The notes: generated by a model from the letters alone, not told the origin. A DNA stretch of 64,000 nucleotides from Rhodococcus sp. 14-2470-1b (GCF_002259415.1 NZ_NPFY01000036.1:62001-126000), one strand, 5' to 3'. Shown: positions 25,181 through 34,827, counted from the stretch's first letter. Translations and numbers: made by a program.

Positions 25181-26427
25181 GCGAGACGTTCGGGACGGAC
25201 CCGTGGTGGCTCGTGGTCGCGAAGTCGCTGGCGATCTTCGTCTTCCTGATCCTGACACCCCTCGTCTGTATCCTCGTCGAACGCAAGGTCATGGCACGTA
25301 TGCAGAACCGCGTCGGGCCGAACCGAGTCGGGCCAGGTGGCATGCTCCAGAGCCTCGCCGACGGCGTGAAGCTCGCGCTGAAGGAAGGGATCGTCCCCAA
25401 GGGCGTCGACAGACCGATCTACCTTCTGGCTCCGGTGATCGCGACAGTGCCCGCATTCATGGCCTTCGCCGTGATTCCATTCGGCCCTGAGGTGTCGATC
25501 CTCGGTCACCGAACTGCGTTGCAGCTGACAGACTTTCCGGTCGGCGTCCTGTACATCCTTGCCGTGACATCCGTCGGTGTGTACGGAATCGTGCTCGCCG
25601 GGTGGGCGTCGGGTTCGACGTACCCGTTGCTCGGCGGATTGAGATCCACCGCTCAGGTCATCTCGTACGAGATCGCGATGGGCCTGTCCTTCACCGCGGT
25701 GTTCCTCCACGCGGGCACGATGTCCACCTCCGGAATCGTTGCTGCGCAGTCGAACACGTGGTACATCTTCTTGCTCTTCCCGTCGTTCGCGATCTATCTG
25801 ACGTCCATGGTGGGTGAAACCAACCGCGCCCCGTTCGACCTCCCCGAGGCCGAGGGCGAGCTGGTCGGCGGGTTCCACACCGAGTACTCTTCCCTCAACT
25901 TCGCGATGTTCATGCTCGCCGAGTACGTCAACATGGTCACGGTGTCTGCACTCGCGACAACACTGTTCCTCGGCGGATGGCATGCACCGTTCCCGATCAG
26001 CCTGTGGGACGGTGCCAATGCAGGGTGGTGGCCGGTTCTGTGGTTCACCCTGAAGGTGTGGCTGTTCCTGTTCGTCTTCATCTGGCTTCGAAGTACGCTG
26101 CCGCGCCTGCGCTACGACCAGTTCATGAACCTCGGCTGGAAGGTCCTGATACCGATCTCGTTGATCTGGATTGTGCTCGTGGCGACCGTCCGCGCATTCC
26201 GTGTCGAGGGATACGGATCACTGGCCGTCGCGCTGGTCGTCGTCAGCGCCGTCGTAGCTCTGTTGGTGGCGGTCTTCGTCCGGCGCCGGTTGCACCGCGA
26301 GCCGGACGATCCGTCCCCACCGTCCACGCACGACGAACCGTTCGATCCGTTCGCCGGCGGTTTTCCCGTCCCGCCGATGCCGGGACAGACACTGCCGACA
26401 CCAGTGAAGGAGCGTAGCGATGCCTGA
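25177..26427 (+). CDS. nuoH: NADH-quinone oxidoreductase subunit H
   Basis: NuoH is the membrane subunit that forms the quinone tunnel entrance and couples it to proton pumping. The 416-residue protein has about eight helices, the signature ERKVMARMQNRVGPNRVGPG after TM1, and the loop GETNRAPFDLPEAEGELVGG. A hydrophilic tail of about 45 residues, rich in Pro and Asp, extends past the last helix. GTGA overlap with nuoG sets the start. Confidence 0.96.
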   Translation: MSETFGTDPWWLVVAKSLAIFVFLILTPLVCILVERKVMARMQNRVGPNRVGPGGMLQSLADGVKLALKEGIVPKGVDRPIYLLAPVIATVPAFMAFAVIPFGPEVSILGHRTALQLTDFPVGVLYILAVTSVGVYGIVLAGWASGSTYPLLGGLRSTAQVISYEIAMGLSFTAVFLHAGTMSTSGIVAAQSNTWYIFLLFPSFAIYLTSMVGETNRAPFDLPEAEGELVGGFHTEYSSLNFAMFMLAEYVNMVTVSALATTLFLGGWHAPFPISLWDGANAGWWPVLWFTLKVWLFLFVFIWLRSTLPRLRYDQFMNLGWKVLIPISLIWIVLVATVRAFRVEGYGSLAVALVVVSAVVALLVAVFVRRRLHREPDDPSPPSTHDEPFDPFAGGFPVPPMPGQTLPTPVKERSDA

Positions 26428-26923
26428 ATTTCTGGGTCCGGTGGCAGGTTTCGGTGTCACGTTCTCGACGATGTTCAAGAAGCCGGTGACGGAGTTCTAT
26501 CCCGAGGACAAGGTACCGACCGCTCAGCGCTACCACGGCAGGCACCAGCTCAATCGTTACGCCGACGGCCTCGAGAAGTGCATCGGGTGTGAGCTCTGCG
26601 CGTGGGCCTGCCCGGCGGACGCGATCTACGTCGAGGGCGCGGACAACACCGAAGAAGAGCGCTACTCCCCCGGTGAAAGATACGGGCAGGTCTATCAGAT
26701 CAACTATCTCCGCTGCATCGGATGCGGGCTCTGTATCGAAGCCTGCCCGACGCGCGCGCTGACCATGACCAACGAGTACGAGTTGGCCGACGACAACCGC
26801 GCCGACCTCATCTACGAGAAGGACCGCCTGCTCGCGCCGATGGAACCGGGCATGGAACCCGCGCCACATCCCATGGCCGAGAACACGACTGCGGCCGACT
26901 ACTACCGGGGGACGATCCGATGA
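26420..26923 (+). CDS. nuoI: NADH-quinone oxidoreductase subunit I (23 kDa)
   Basis: NuoI carries the two 4Fe-4S clusters N6a and N6b: CIGCELCAWACP (Cys54, 57, 60, 64) and CIGCGLCIEACP (Cys99, 102, 105, 109). It relays electrons to NuoB. The 167-residue length fits the family. It overlaps nuoH by 8 nt and nuoJ by 4 nt. Confidence 0.97.
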   Translation: MPEFLGPVAGFGVTFSTMFKKPVTEFYPEDKVPTAQRYHGRHQLNRYADGLEKCIGCELCAWACPADAIYVEGADNTEEERYSPGERYGQVYQINYLRCIGCGLCIEACPTRALTMTNEYELADDNRADLIYEKDRLLAPMEPGMEPAPHPMAENTTAADYYRGTIR

Positions 26924-27639
26924 GCACCGGGACCGCCGAGGCCGTCCAGTTCTGGCTGCTGGGCGGATTGGCGGTACTGGGTGCGATCGCGATGGTCTGC
27001 GCCACCAAAGCCGTGTACTCGGCATTGTTCCTCGCGGTCACGATGATCATCCTGGCCGTGTTCTACATCGCCCAGGGCGCAGTGTTCCTCGGCGTCGTAC
27101 AAGTCGTCGTCTACACCGGCGCGGTGATGATGCTGTTCTTGTTCGTGCTCATGCTCGTCGGAGTGGACTCGGCGGACTCGTTGACCGAAACGCTGAAAGG
27201 TCAACGACCTGCCGCGATCGCCGCAGGCATCGGCTTCGGGCTCGTCGTCATCGGCGCGATCGGCAACGCATCGGTGGAGAGCGGGCGACCGGACTTCGTC
27301 GGACTCGACGCCGCCAATGCGGGCGGCAACGTCGAAGGCCTCGCCGAGCTCATCTTCGTTCGCTACCTCTGGGCGTTCGAACTCACCGGTGCGCTGCTGA
27401 TCATCGCCACGGTCGGCGCGATGATCCTCGCCCACCGTGAGCGGTTCACCGAGCGGCAAGGTCAGCGCGAGCTGTCCGAGCAGCGATTCCGCGACGGCAC
27501 TCACGTCACGCCGATGCCGAGTCCCGGAGTATATGCCCGGCACAACGCCGTCGACTGGCCCGCGCGTCTGCCCGACGGGTCACCGTCGGAGCTGTCCGTC
27601 AACCCGATGCACCGGGGTCACCGGGACGGTGAGATGTGA
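26920..27639 (+). CDS. nuoJ: NADH-quinone oxidoreductase subunit J
   Basis: NuoJ is a five-helix membrane subunit near the quinone site. The conserved TM3 segment VVQVVVYTGAVMMLFLFVLMLVG is present around residues 57-80. After the last helix (about 155-175) there is a hydrophilic C-terminal tail of about 60 residues with YARHNAVDWPARLPDGS, common in actinobacteria. ATGA overlap with nuoI; GTGA overlap with nuoK. Confidence 0.95.
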   Translation: MSTGTAEAVQFWLLGGLAVLGAIAMVCATKAVYSALFLAVTMIILAVFYIAQGAVFLGVVQVVVYTGAVMMLFLFVLMLVGVDSADSLTETLKGQRPAAIAAGIGFGLVVIGAIGNASVESGRPDFVGLDAANAGGNVEGLAELIFVRYLWAFELTGALLIIATVGAMILAHRERFTERQGQRELSEQRFRDGTHVTPMPSPGVYARHNAVDWPARLPDGSPSELSVNPMHRGHRDGEM

Positions 27640-27935
27640 ATCCCGAGAACTACCTGTATCTGTCGGTCCTCCTCTTCACGATCGGTGCTGCGGGTGTTCT
27701 GCTGCGCCGCAACGCGATCGTCGTGTTCATGTGCATCGAGCTCATGCTCAACGCCGCCAACCTCGCATTCGTGACGTTCGCCCGTATGCACGGCAATCTC
27801 GAAGGCCAGGTCTTCGCGTTCTTCACCATGGTCGTGGCAGCAGCCGAGGTGGTCGTCGGCCTCGCGATCATCATGACCATCTTTCGTGCCCGCCGCTCGG
27901 CCTCGGTCGACGACGCCAACCTGCTGAAGAACTGA
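27636..27935 (+). CDS. nuoK: NADH-quinone oxidoreductase subunit K
   Basis: NuoK is a three-helix subunit with buried glutamates in the proton path. The 99-residue protein keeps both: Glu in FMCIELMLNAANL and Glu in AAAEVVVGLAI. Start is GTG at 27636, overlapping the nuoJ stop. Confidence 0.96.
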   Translation: MNPENYLYLSVLLFTIGAAGVLLRRNAIVVFMCIELMLNAANLAFVTFARMHGNLEGQVFAFFTMVVAAAEVVVGLAIIMTIFRARRSASVDDANLLKN

Positions 27936-27936
27936 C

Positions 27937-29817
27937 ATGGACGCCATCTGGCTGTTGCCGGCGCTGCCGCTGCTCGGCGCCGTCGTGCTGCTACTCGGAG
28001 GCCGGCGAACCGATCGGTGGGGACATGCGCTGGGAACCAGCATGGCCGCAGTGTCCTTCGGATTCGCCGTGGTCCTCTTCGTCGACATGGTGGGCCGGGC
28101 TGCAGACGACAGGGCGGTGACGACCACGCTGTTCAGCTGGGTTCCCGTCGAACAGTTGCAGGTGGACTTCGGCTTTCGCCTGGATCAACTGTCGATGTGC
28201 TTCGTACTCCTGATCACCGGCGTCGGCACGCTCATTCACGTCTACGCCATCGGGTACATGGCGGAGGACCCGGACCGACGACGGTTCTTCGCGTACCTGA
28301 ACCTCTTCCTCGCCGCGATGCTCCTACTGGTGACGGCCGACAACTTCCTCGGACTGTACGTCGGCTGGGAAGGCGTGGGTCTGGCGTCCTACCTGCTGAT
28401 CGGGTTCTGGCAGTACAAACCGTCCGCTGCGACGGCGGCGAAGAAGGCGTTCGTCGTCAACCGTGTCGGAGACATCGGATTGATGGTCGCGTTGATGATC
28501 ATGTTCGCGAACTTCGGCAGCGTCTCGTTCACGGACGTATTCTCCGGTACCGAGACTGCGTCGAGCGGAACACTCACCGCGTTGGGTTTCGTGCTTCTCC
28601 TCGCTGCGTGCGGAAAGTCGGCCCAGGTACCTCTGCAATCGTGGCTCGGTGACGCCATGGAAGGCCCGACTCCGGTGTCGGCGTTGATCCACGCGGCGAC
28701 GATGGTGACCGCCGGGGTGTATCTGATCGTCCGATCCGGACCGGTCTTCGAAGCAGCCCCCGTCGCGCAAACGGCGGTGATCGTCGTCGGTACCGTGACA
28801 CTGCTGTTCGGAGCCGTCATCGGCTGCGCAAAAGATGACATCAAGAAGGCGCTGGCCGCATCGACGATGAGCCAGATCGGGTACATGGTTCTCGCCGCGG
28901 GCCTGGGTCCGTCCGGCTATGCATTCGCGATCATGCTGCTACTCGCCCATGGATTCTTCAAAGCCGGACTCTTTCTCGGTGCCGGTTCGGTGATGCACGG
29001 CATGAACGACGAAGTGAACATGCGCAAGTTCGGCGGGCTCCGAACCGTCATGCCCGTCACGTTCGTCACCTTCGGACTGGGTTATCTCGCGATCATCGGT
29101 GTTCCCCCGTTCTCGGGTTTCTTCGCCAAGGACAAGATCATCGAAGTCGCGTTCGGTGCCGGCGGAGTACAGGGCGCCGTGCTGGGAATCGTCGCGCTCG
29201 TCGGTGCAGGCTTGACCGCGTTCTACATGACCCGGGTCATGGTGATGACCTTCTTCGGCGAGAAGCGGTGGGAGCCCGACGCGCACCCACACGAGTCGCC
29301 GTCGATCATGACCGTGCCGATGATCGTTCTAGCGGTGGGTTCGGTTGCGGCAGGAGCTTTGTTCACCATCGGTGGAGCGCTGACGCACTGGCTGGAACCG
29401 GTCGTCGGCGAGGCAGAGGAGGCGCACGTGATACCAGCATGGCTGGTGACCGTGATGGCACTGACGGTGGTGGCCGTCGGCATCGGACTCGCGTATCACC
29501 GCTACGCGAGAACTCCCGTACCGCCGATCGCGCCGACACCCGTGACCGCGCTGACAACTGCCGCACGTGTCGACCTGTACGGCGACGCCGTCAACGAAGC
29601 GCTTCTGATGCGACCGGGTCTCAAGGTGGCCGAGGCCGCGCAGCGTTTCGACGACGTCGCCGTCGAGGGCGGAACCCGCACACTGGCGAGCGGGCTGACG
29701 TCGCTCTCCGCTCGCATTCGTGGCACGCAGACCGGGTACGTGCGCTCGTACGCTCTGACGATGCTGGCCGGTACGGCGGTAGTCCTCGCGATGATGGTGG
29801 CGGTGATGGTGTGGTGA
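27937..29817 (+). CDS. nuoL: NADH-quinone oxidoreductase subunit L
   Basis: NuoL is the distal antiporter-like proton pump subunit with the long lateral helix. The 626-residue sequence has the Mrp-type core LLVTADNFLGLYVGWEGVGLASYLLIGFW and the TM8 region PTPVSALIHAATMVTAGVYLI. It starts one base after the nuoK stop (TGACATG) and overlaps nuoM by 4 nt. Confidence 0.96.
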   Translation: MDAIWLLPALPLLGAVVLLLGGRRTDRWGHALGTSMAAVSFGFAVVLFVDMVGRAADDRAVTTTLFSWVPVEQLQVDFGFRLDQLSMCFVLLITGVGTLIHVYAIGYMAEDPDRRRFFAYLNLFLAAMLLLVTADNFLGLYVGWEGVGLASYLLIGFWQYKPSAATAAKKAFVVNRVGDIGLMVALMIMFANFGSVSFTDVFSGTETASSGTLTALGFVLLLAACGKSAQVPLQSWLGDAMEGPTPVSALIHAATMVTAGVYLIVRSGPVFEAAPVAQTAVIVVGTVTLLFGAVIGCAKDDIKKALAASTMSQIGYMVLAAGLGPSGYAFAIMLLLAHGFFKAGLFLGAGSVMHGMNDEVNMRKFGGLRTVMPVTFVTFGLGYLAIIGVPPFSGFFAKDKIIEVAFGAGGVQGAVLGIVALVGAGLTAFYMTRVMVMTFFGEKRWEPDAHPHESPSIMTVPMIVLAVGSVAAGALFTIGGALTHWLEPVVGEAEEAHVIPAWLVTVMALTVVAVGIGLAYHRYARTPVPPIAPTPVTALTTAARVDLYGDAVNEALLMRPGLKVAEAAQRFDDVAVEGGTRTLASGLTSLSARIRGTQTGYVRSYALTMLAGTAVVLAMMVAVMVW

Positions 29818-31337
29818 ACACTTTTCCGTGGCTGACCATGTTGTGGCTGCTGCCGGTGGCAGGTGCTGTCCTGACCCTGATCCTGCCTCGCACGAGGCCA
29901 CAGCTCGCGAAAGTGTGCGCGCTCGCGACCTCGCTGCTCACTCTGGCGGTCGCGGTGGTGTTGTTCGCCGGCTTCGATCCGTCCGGTGACGAATTCCAGT
30001 TCGTCGAATCCCACTGGTGGATCGAGTCGTTCGGAGCTCGATACGAGCTGGGAATCGACGGCATCGCGCTGGTGCTCGTCCTGCTGACGACGGTCCTGCT
30101 TCCGATTCTGCTGGTAGCAGGATGGAACGATCCGCGCGTCGGGCAGTCCACGCACGTCTATGTCGCATCGATTCTTCTCGTCGAGTCGATGGTCCTGATG
30201 TCCTTCTGCGCCCTCGACGTGTTGCTGTTCTACGTCTTCTTCGAGGCCATGTTGATCCCGATGTACTTCCTCATCGGAGGATTCGGCGGTCCGGGACGCG
30301 CCGCCGCGGCCGTGAAATTTCTGTTGTACAACCTCGTCGGCGGTCTGGTGATGCTCGCTGCGGTCATCGGACTGTACGTCGTGGCGAGAACCTTCTCGTT
30401 CCGCGAGATCGCCGACACGGCTGCTCTCGGCGACCTCGGCGTCACCCCTGGGGTTCTGAACGCGTTGTTCCTCGGGTTCATGTTCGCTTTCGCCGTCAAG
30501 GCACCCCTGTGGCCGTTCCACTCGTGGCTACCCGACGCCGCCGTCGAATCCACCCCTGCCACAGCCGTTCTGATGATGGCCGTCGTGGACAAGGTGGGCA
30601 CGTTCGCGATGCTTCGCTACTGTCTGCAACTCTTCCCCGAGTCGTCGTCGTACTTCGCGCCGGTCATCGTCACTCTCGCGGTCGTGGGCATCGTCTACGG
30701 CGCCGTGCTGGCGATCGCGCAGACCGACGTGATGCGATTGATCGCGTACACGTCGATCTCGCACTTCGGTTTCATCATTCTGGGCATCTTCGCCATGACC
30801 AGCCAAGGCCAGGCCGGTTCCGCGTTGTACATGGTCAATCACGGACTCTCGACGGCGGCACTGTTTCTCGTCGCCGGCTTCCTGGTCTCGCGTCGTGGCA
30901 CCCGCGTCATCTCCCACTACGGTGGCGTTCAGAAGGTCGCACCGGTGCTGGCCGGATCCTTTCTCGTCGCCGGTCTCGCCACTCTGTCGCTCCCTGGGCT
31001 CGCACCGTTCGTCAGCGAATTCCTGGTACTGATCGGTACATTCGCGAAGTATCACGTGGCCGCCATCGTGGCATCGATCGCTCTCGTGCTGTCCGCGATC
31101 TACATCCTGTGGCTGTACCAACGGGTGATGACGGGTCCGCGCCGCGCCGAGAACGACGGAATGAAGGACCTCGTCCCGCGTGAACTGGCCGTGATGGGGC
31201 CGCTCATCGTGCTGCTCGTCGTACTGGGCGTGTACCCGAAGCCCCTGTTGGACATCGTTTCTCCCGCGGTACAGACGACAGTGACCACCGTGCAGGGCAT
31301 CGAAGACGTGGCCGAGACGCCGGAGGGACCCCGATGA
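29814..31337 (+). CDS. nuoM: NADH-quinone oxidoreductase subunit M
   Basis: NuoM is the second antiporter-like proton-pumping subunit. The 507-residue protein has the LLFYVFFEAMLIPMYFLIG segment with the key Glu, and APLWPFHSWLPDAAVESTPATAVLMMAVVDKVGTF with the conserved Lys. GTG start at 29814 overlaps the nuoL stop as GTGA; a longer frame from 29268 lies inside nuoL and is discarded. Confidence 0.96.
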   Translation: MNTFPWLTMLWLLPVAGAVLTLILPRTRPQLAKVCALATSLLTLAVAVVLFAGFDPSGDEFQFVESHWWIESFGARYELGIDGIALVLVLLTTVLLPILLVAGWNDPRVGQSTHVYVASILLVESMVLMSFCALDVLLFYVFFEAMLIPMYFLIGGFGGPGRAAAAVKFLLYNLVGGLVMLAAVIGLYVVARTFSFREIADTAALGDLGVTPGVLNALFLGFMFAFAVKAPLWPFHSWLPDAAVESTPATAVLMMAVVDKVGTFAMLRYCLQLFPESSSYFAPVIVTLAVVGIVYGAVLAIAQTDVMRLIAYTSISHFGFIILGIFAMTSQGQAGSALYMVNHGLSTAALFLVAGFLVSRRGTRVISHYGGVQKVAPVLAGSFLVAGLATLSLPGLAPFVSEFLVLIGTFAKYHVAAIVASIALVLSAIYILWLYQRVMTGPRRAENDGMKDLVPRELAVMGPLIVLLVVLGVYPKPLLDIVSPAVQTTVTTVQGIEDVAETPEGPR

Positions 31338-32911
31338 ACGACTCCGTCCTGACTGCGCCGAGCATCGAGTACAGCGTTCTGTCGCCCATGCTGATCGTCT
31401 TCGCCGCAGCTGTTCTCGGCGTACTCGTCGAGGCGTTCGCACCGAGTGCCGCCCGTCGTCGCATCCAGATGGCGCTTGCCTTGACTGCGACGATTGCATC
31501 TCTCGTGGCGGTCGTCGTCTTGGCCGTGTCCGGCTCCAGCTCACCCGGCACCCGGTCCGTGATGGGCTCGGTCGTGGTCGACGGCCCCTCGCTGTTCCTC
31601 CAGGGCACCCTGCTGCTCGTGGCCGTGCCCTCGTTGCTCATGGTCGGGGAACGCTCACTCGAACGCACCCGGGTGGACTCCTTCGCCCCGCAGGCCTCCA
31701 CCGTTCCCGGAAGTCTGTCCGAACGCCAGGCAGGCCAGGCAGGCGCGGCGCAGACGGAGGTGTTCCCGCTGACGATGTTCGCGATCGGCGGCCTTCTGCT
31801 GTTTCCCGCGTCGAACGATCTGCTCACGATGTTCGTTGCCCTCGAGGTGTTCTCGCTGCCGCTGTACCTGATGTGCGGGTTGGCCCGTCGGCGCAGGCTG
31901 CTGTCGCAGGAAGCTGCGATGAAGTACTTCTTGCTCGGCGCGTTCTCGTCGGCGTTCTTTCTGTTCGGTACCGCGATGCTGTACGGGTACGCAGGCTCGC
32001 TCGAGCTCGGCCCCATCGGTGCTGCCATCGCTCTCGGCGACGGCAACGACGTGCTGGCCATGCTCGGTACCGCACTCGTCGGTGTCGGCCTACTGTTCAA
32101 AGTCGGTGCGATTCCATTTCATTCGTGGATTCCCGACGTGTATCAGGGTGCACCGACTCCGATCACCGCCTTCATGGCCGCCGCGACGAAGATCGCCGCG
32201 TTCGGTGCCATGCTCCGCCTGTTCTACATCGCACTGCCGGACCTGCGCGACGACTGGCGACCGGCACTGTGGGCCGTAGCGATCGTCACGATGCTGGTGG
32301 GTGCCCTTCTTGCGGTCACCCAGACCGACATCAAACGGATGCTCGCGTACTCGTCGATCACCCACACGGGATTCATTCTCACCGGCGTCGTCGCTCTGGA
32401 CGCCGACGGGCTGTCCGCGACGATGTTCTATCTCTTCGTCTACGGGTTCAGCACTGTCTCGGCATTCGCCGTCGTCACCGTCGTGCGCGACGGCAACGGT
32501 GAGGTGACCGAACTGGCGCGATGGGCCGGCATCGGTCGTCGCTCCCCCGCGATCGCCGCCGTCTTCGCGTTGCTGCTGTTGTCGTTCGCGGGGATCCCGC
32601 TGACGGCTGGATTCGTCGGTAAGTTCGCGGTCTTCCAGGCTGCGGCCGGTAGCGGCGCAACCGCGCTCGTGGTCGTCGGGGTGCTCAGTAGTGCCATCGC
32701 GGCGATCTTCTATGTACGCGTCATCGTCCTCATGTTCTTCGCCGACCCCGTGGCCGGCACGAACGACAGTGACGACGGTGGGCGTCCCACCGTCGTCACT
32801 CCAGGTGTCGCAACAGCCGTGGCCATCGGCCTCGGCGTCGTCGCGACCGTCGTGTTCGGTGTGTATCCACAACCGCTGTTGGATCTCGCCGCTAGTGCGG
32901 CGGTCTGGTGA
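31334..32911 (+). CDS. nuoN: NADH-quinone oxidoreductase subunit N
   Basis: NuoN is the third antiporter-like pump subunit and ends the operon. The 525-residue sequence includes DLLTMFVALEVFSLPLYLMCG with the conserved Glu and KVGAIPFHSWIPDVYQGAPTPITAFMAAATKIA with the conserved Lys. A less conserved insert of about 35 residues (around 105-140) precedes the TM with VFPLTMFAIGGL. ATGA overlap with nuoM. Its stop lies 3 nt from the stop of the convergent usp gene. Confidence 0.95.
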   Translation: MNDSVLTAPSIEYSVLSPMLIVFAAAVLGVLVEAFAPSAARRRIQMALALTATIASLVAVVVLAVSGSSSPGTRSVMGSVVVDGPSLFLQGTLLLVAVPSLLMVGERSLERTRVDSFAPQASTVPGSLSERQAGQAGAAQTEVFPLTMFAIGGLLLFPASNDLLTMFVALEVFSLPLYLMCGLARRRRLLSQEAAMKYFLLGAFSSAFFLFGTAMLYGYAGSLELGPIGAAIALGDGNDVLAMLGTALVGVGLLFKVGAIPFHSWIPDVYQGAPTPITAFMAAATKIAAFGAMLRLFYIALPDLRDDWRPALWAVAIVTMLVGALLAVTQTDIKRMLAYSSITHTGFILTGVVALDADGLSATMFYLFVYGFSTVSAFAVVTVVRDGNGEVTELARWAGIGRRSPAIAAVFALLLLSFAGIPLTAGFVGKFAVFQAAAGSGATALVVVGVLSSAIAAIFYVRVIVLMFFADPVAGTNDSDDGGRPTVVTPGVATAVAIGLGVVATVVFGVYPQPLLDLAASAAVW

Positions 32912-32914
32912 GCC

Positions 32915-33271
32915 CTACGGGGCCTTGACCGCAAGAACCGAAACCGGGGAGGTCAGCAGAAGACGTTGACTCACGCTGCCCAGCAAAGCCTTTCCGACCC
33001 TGCTACGTTTCCTGATTCCTATCACCAGACGCGTGACATCGGGGAACACTTCCAACTCGTCGAGCACGGCGGTGACTGGGTCGCGGTCTTCGCGGCCCGC
33101 ACGTTCGACGACGGTGACCTCGCAGTCTTCTGGAAGCACGGAGAGGTCGAGCTTGCCCAGGGTCAGGTTGACCGCGATCAGATCGGTGCCCAGAAGCGCC
33201 GCCTCGTCCGCAGCGGCGGACAGTGAATGGATGCCCTCGGGACTGTCGGTCACTGCAACCAGAACTGACAT
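32915..33271 (-). CDS. Universal stress protein (UspA family)
   Basis: The 118-residue protein is a single, slightly short Usp domain. It starts MSVLVAVTDSPEGIHSLSAAADEAALLG and ends with VIGIRKRSRVGKALLGSVSQRLLLTSPVSVLAVK, whose glycine/serine loop matches the ATP-binding version of the fold, though the spacing is looser than G-2x-G-9x-GS. Usp proteins accumulate under stress and bind ATP; the target is unknown. The ATG at 33271 has GAGAGAGG upstream. It follows the MFS sugar carrier by 29 nt and is probably co-transcribed. Confidence 0.85.
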   Translation of the reverse strand: MSVLVAVTDSPEGIHSLSAAADEAALLGTDLIAVNLTLGKLDLSVLPEDCEVTVVERAGREDRDPVTAVLDELEVFPDVTRLVIGIRKRSRVGKALLGSVSQRLLLTSPVSVLAVKAP

Positions 33272-33300
33272 GAATTTACCTCTCTCGGTGTAGCTGACCT

Positions 33301-34716
33301 CTAGGAGTATTCCTTGCGGAACCGGGTTTCCAGTTCTTCGAGCGTCTGACCTCGCGTCTCCGGGACCTGGGTGATGCAGAAGATGAGCGCGATCACACCG
33401 AGACCGACGAAGATGAAGAACGTGGCCGCGATTCCGAAGGCCGCCACGACCGGCGGAAACAGCAGCGCGATGGCAGCGTTCGCAATCCACAGCGCGAAAA
33501 CACACAGGCCGATCGCGAAACTGCGAATCTTCAGGGGGAAGATCTCGGCGAGCATCAACCACGCCAGGGGTCCGATAGTTCCCTGCATGCAGAACACGAA
33601 CAGAACGACGAACACCAGAATGAAATAAGCCTTGACCGTGCCGTCGGGAAGCAGAAGCGCAGACAGGCCGACAAGAAGGTGGAACGTTGTAGTCAGCGAG
33701 AAGCCTGCAATGAGCATGGTCCGTCGGTTGACCTTGTTCATCAAGAAGATTCCGACCGTGATTCCGAGAACGCTGAACAATCCGTTGAGGGTGTTCGCGA
33801 TGATCGCTGCGCTGGACGAGAAGCCGGCATCGCTCAGCAATTGAGTGCCGTAGTACATCACCGAGTTGATGCCGGTGATCTGGTTGGCGACACCGAGACC
33901 GACTCCGATGTAGATCAAGCGACGAATCCAACGAACGGACAGGTCGGTCACGCCACCGGTCTTCGCCAGTTTCTCTTCCTCGGCGAGTCGGTGGACTTCG
34001 GCCATCTCGGCCTGAGCGCGTTCTTCCGACCGAACCTGCCTGAGTACTTCCAGAGCCTCGTCCTCTCGGCCCTGCAGGACAAGCCAGCGGGGGCTTTCGG
34101 GCATGCGCAGCATTCCGAAGAAAAGCACGATTGCGGGGGCCACTGCGACGAGAAGCATGAAGCGCCACACGGACTCGTGCTCACCCCATATGTTGAAGAT
34201 GATCGCATTGATCACGAAGGCAGCGAACTGCCCACTGACGATCATGACCTCGTTCCGCGTGACCAACGAACCACGCCGCTCCACGGGAGAAATCTCCGAG
34301 AGGTAAACGGGCACTGTCGCCGATGCGCCACCGACGGCGAGTCCGAGTACGAAGCGGAACACGGCCAAGATCTCCCAGCTCGGTGAGAGCACACAACCGA
34401 GCGTTCCGACCATGAAGACGAGTGCGAGCATGATGATGTTGTGGCGTCGGCCGTATCGGTCGGACAGACGCCCACCCACCAGTGCGCCGATCGCAGCACC
34501 GAAGATGAGAATGCTCACCACGAAGCCCTCGGTGAACGAGGTCAGCGACAAATCGTCGCGGAGCGGCTCCAGCGCCCCGTTGATCACTCCGGTGTCGTAT
34601 CCGAAGAGCAATCCACCGAACGTCGCGATCACCGCAATGATGCCTAGCCGGTGACTGTGTGTTCCTGCGGTGTCCGGTGGGAGAACTGCACCGGTCGATC
34701 CGTCACTACGGGTCAT
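33301..34716 (-). CDS. Sugar-porter MFS transporter, inositol/sugar-proton symporter-like
   Basis: The 471-residue, 12-helix carrier has the sugar-porter signatures: GGLLFGYDTGVINGAL in TM1, GRLSDRYGRRHN after TM2, PESPRWLVLQGR before the central loop, QITGINSVMYYGTQLL in TM7, and PETRG near the end. This fits myo-inositol or hexose proton symporters of the IolT/XylE type. Actinobacterial IolT-like carriers make inositol a good guess, but no inositol catabolic genes are adjacent. The divergent intergenic region contains a triple 6-mer repeat (34793-34827). Confidence 0.88.
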   Translation of the reverse strand: MTRSDGSTGAVLPPDTAGTHSHRLGIIAVIATFGGLLFGYDTGVINGALEPLRDDLSLTSFTEGFVVSILIFGAAIGALVGGRLSDRYGRRHNIIMLALVFMVGTLGCVLSPSWEILAVFRFVLGLAVGGASATVPVYLSEISPVERRGSLVTRNEVMIVSGQFAAFVINAIIFNIWGEHESVWRFMLLVAVAPAIVLFFGMLRMPESPRWLVLQGREDEALEVLRQVRSEERAQAEMAEVHRLAEEEKLAKTGGVTDLSVRWIRRLIYIGVGLGVANQITGINSVMYYGTQLLSDAGFSSSAAIIANTLNGLFSVLGITVGIFLMNKVNRRTMLIAGFSLTTTFHLLVGLSALLLPDGTVKAYFILVFVVLFVFCMQGTIGPLAWLMLAEIFPLKIRSFAIGLCVFALWIANAAIALLFPPVVAAFGIAATFFIFVGLGVIALIFCITQVPETRGQTLEELETRFRKEYS

Positions 34717-34792
34717 CTCGATCCAATCTTGTGTGCGTGCGAAGAATTGCTCCTACACCCGCATCCGAATCCTTGTACGTATGTCTTTACAT

Positions 34793-34827
34793 AGTTCTAG
34801 CGTGCTGAGAACTGGATCACAAGTTCT
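34793..34827. promoter_or_regulatory. Triple alternating hexamer AGTTCT/AGAACT/AGTTCT
   Basis: AGTTCT occurs at 34793-34798, its reverse complement at 34808-34813, and AGTTCT again at 34822-34827, 15 and 14 bp apart. TATGT-CTTT-ACATA (34780-34793) touches the first copy. All lie in the 190-bp gap between the divergent sugar carrier and the EEP gene, a plausible operator array. Confidence 0.4.

Noticed and set aside
29268..29813. Long N-terminal extension of nuoM
   Set aside because: The extra sequence lies inside nuoL in another frame; the GTG at 29814 gives the standard length.
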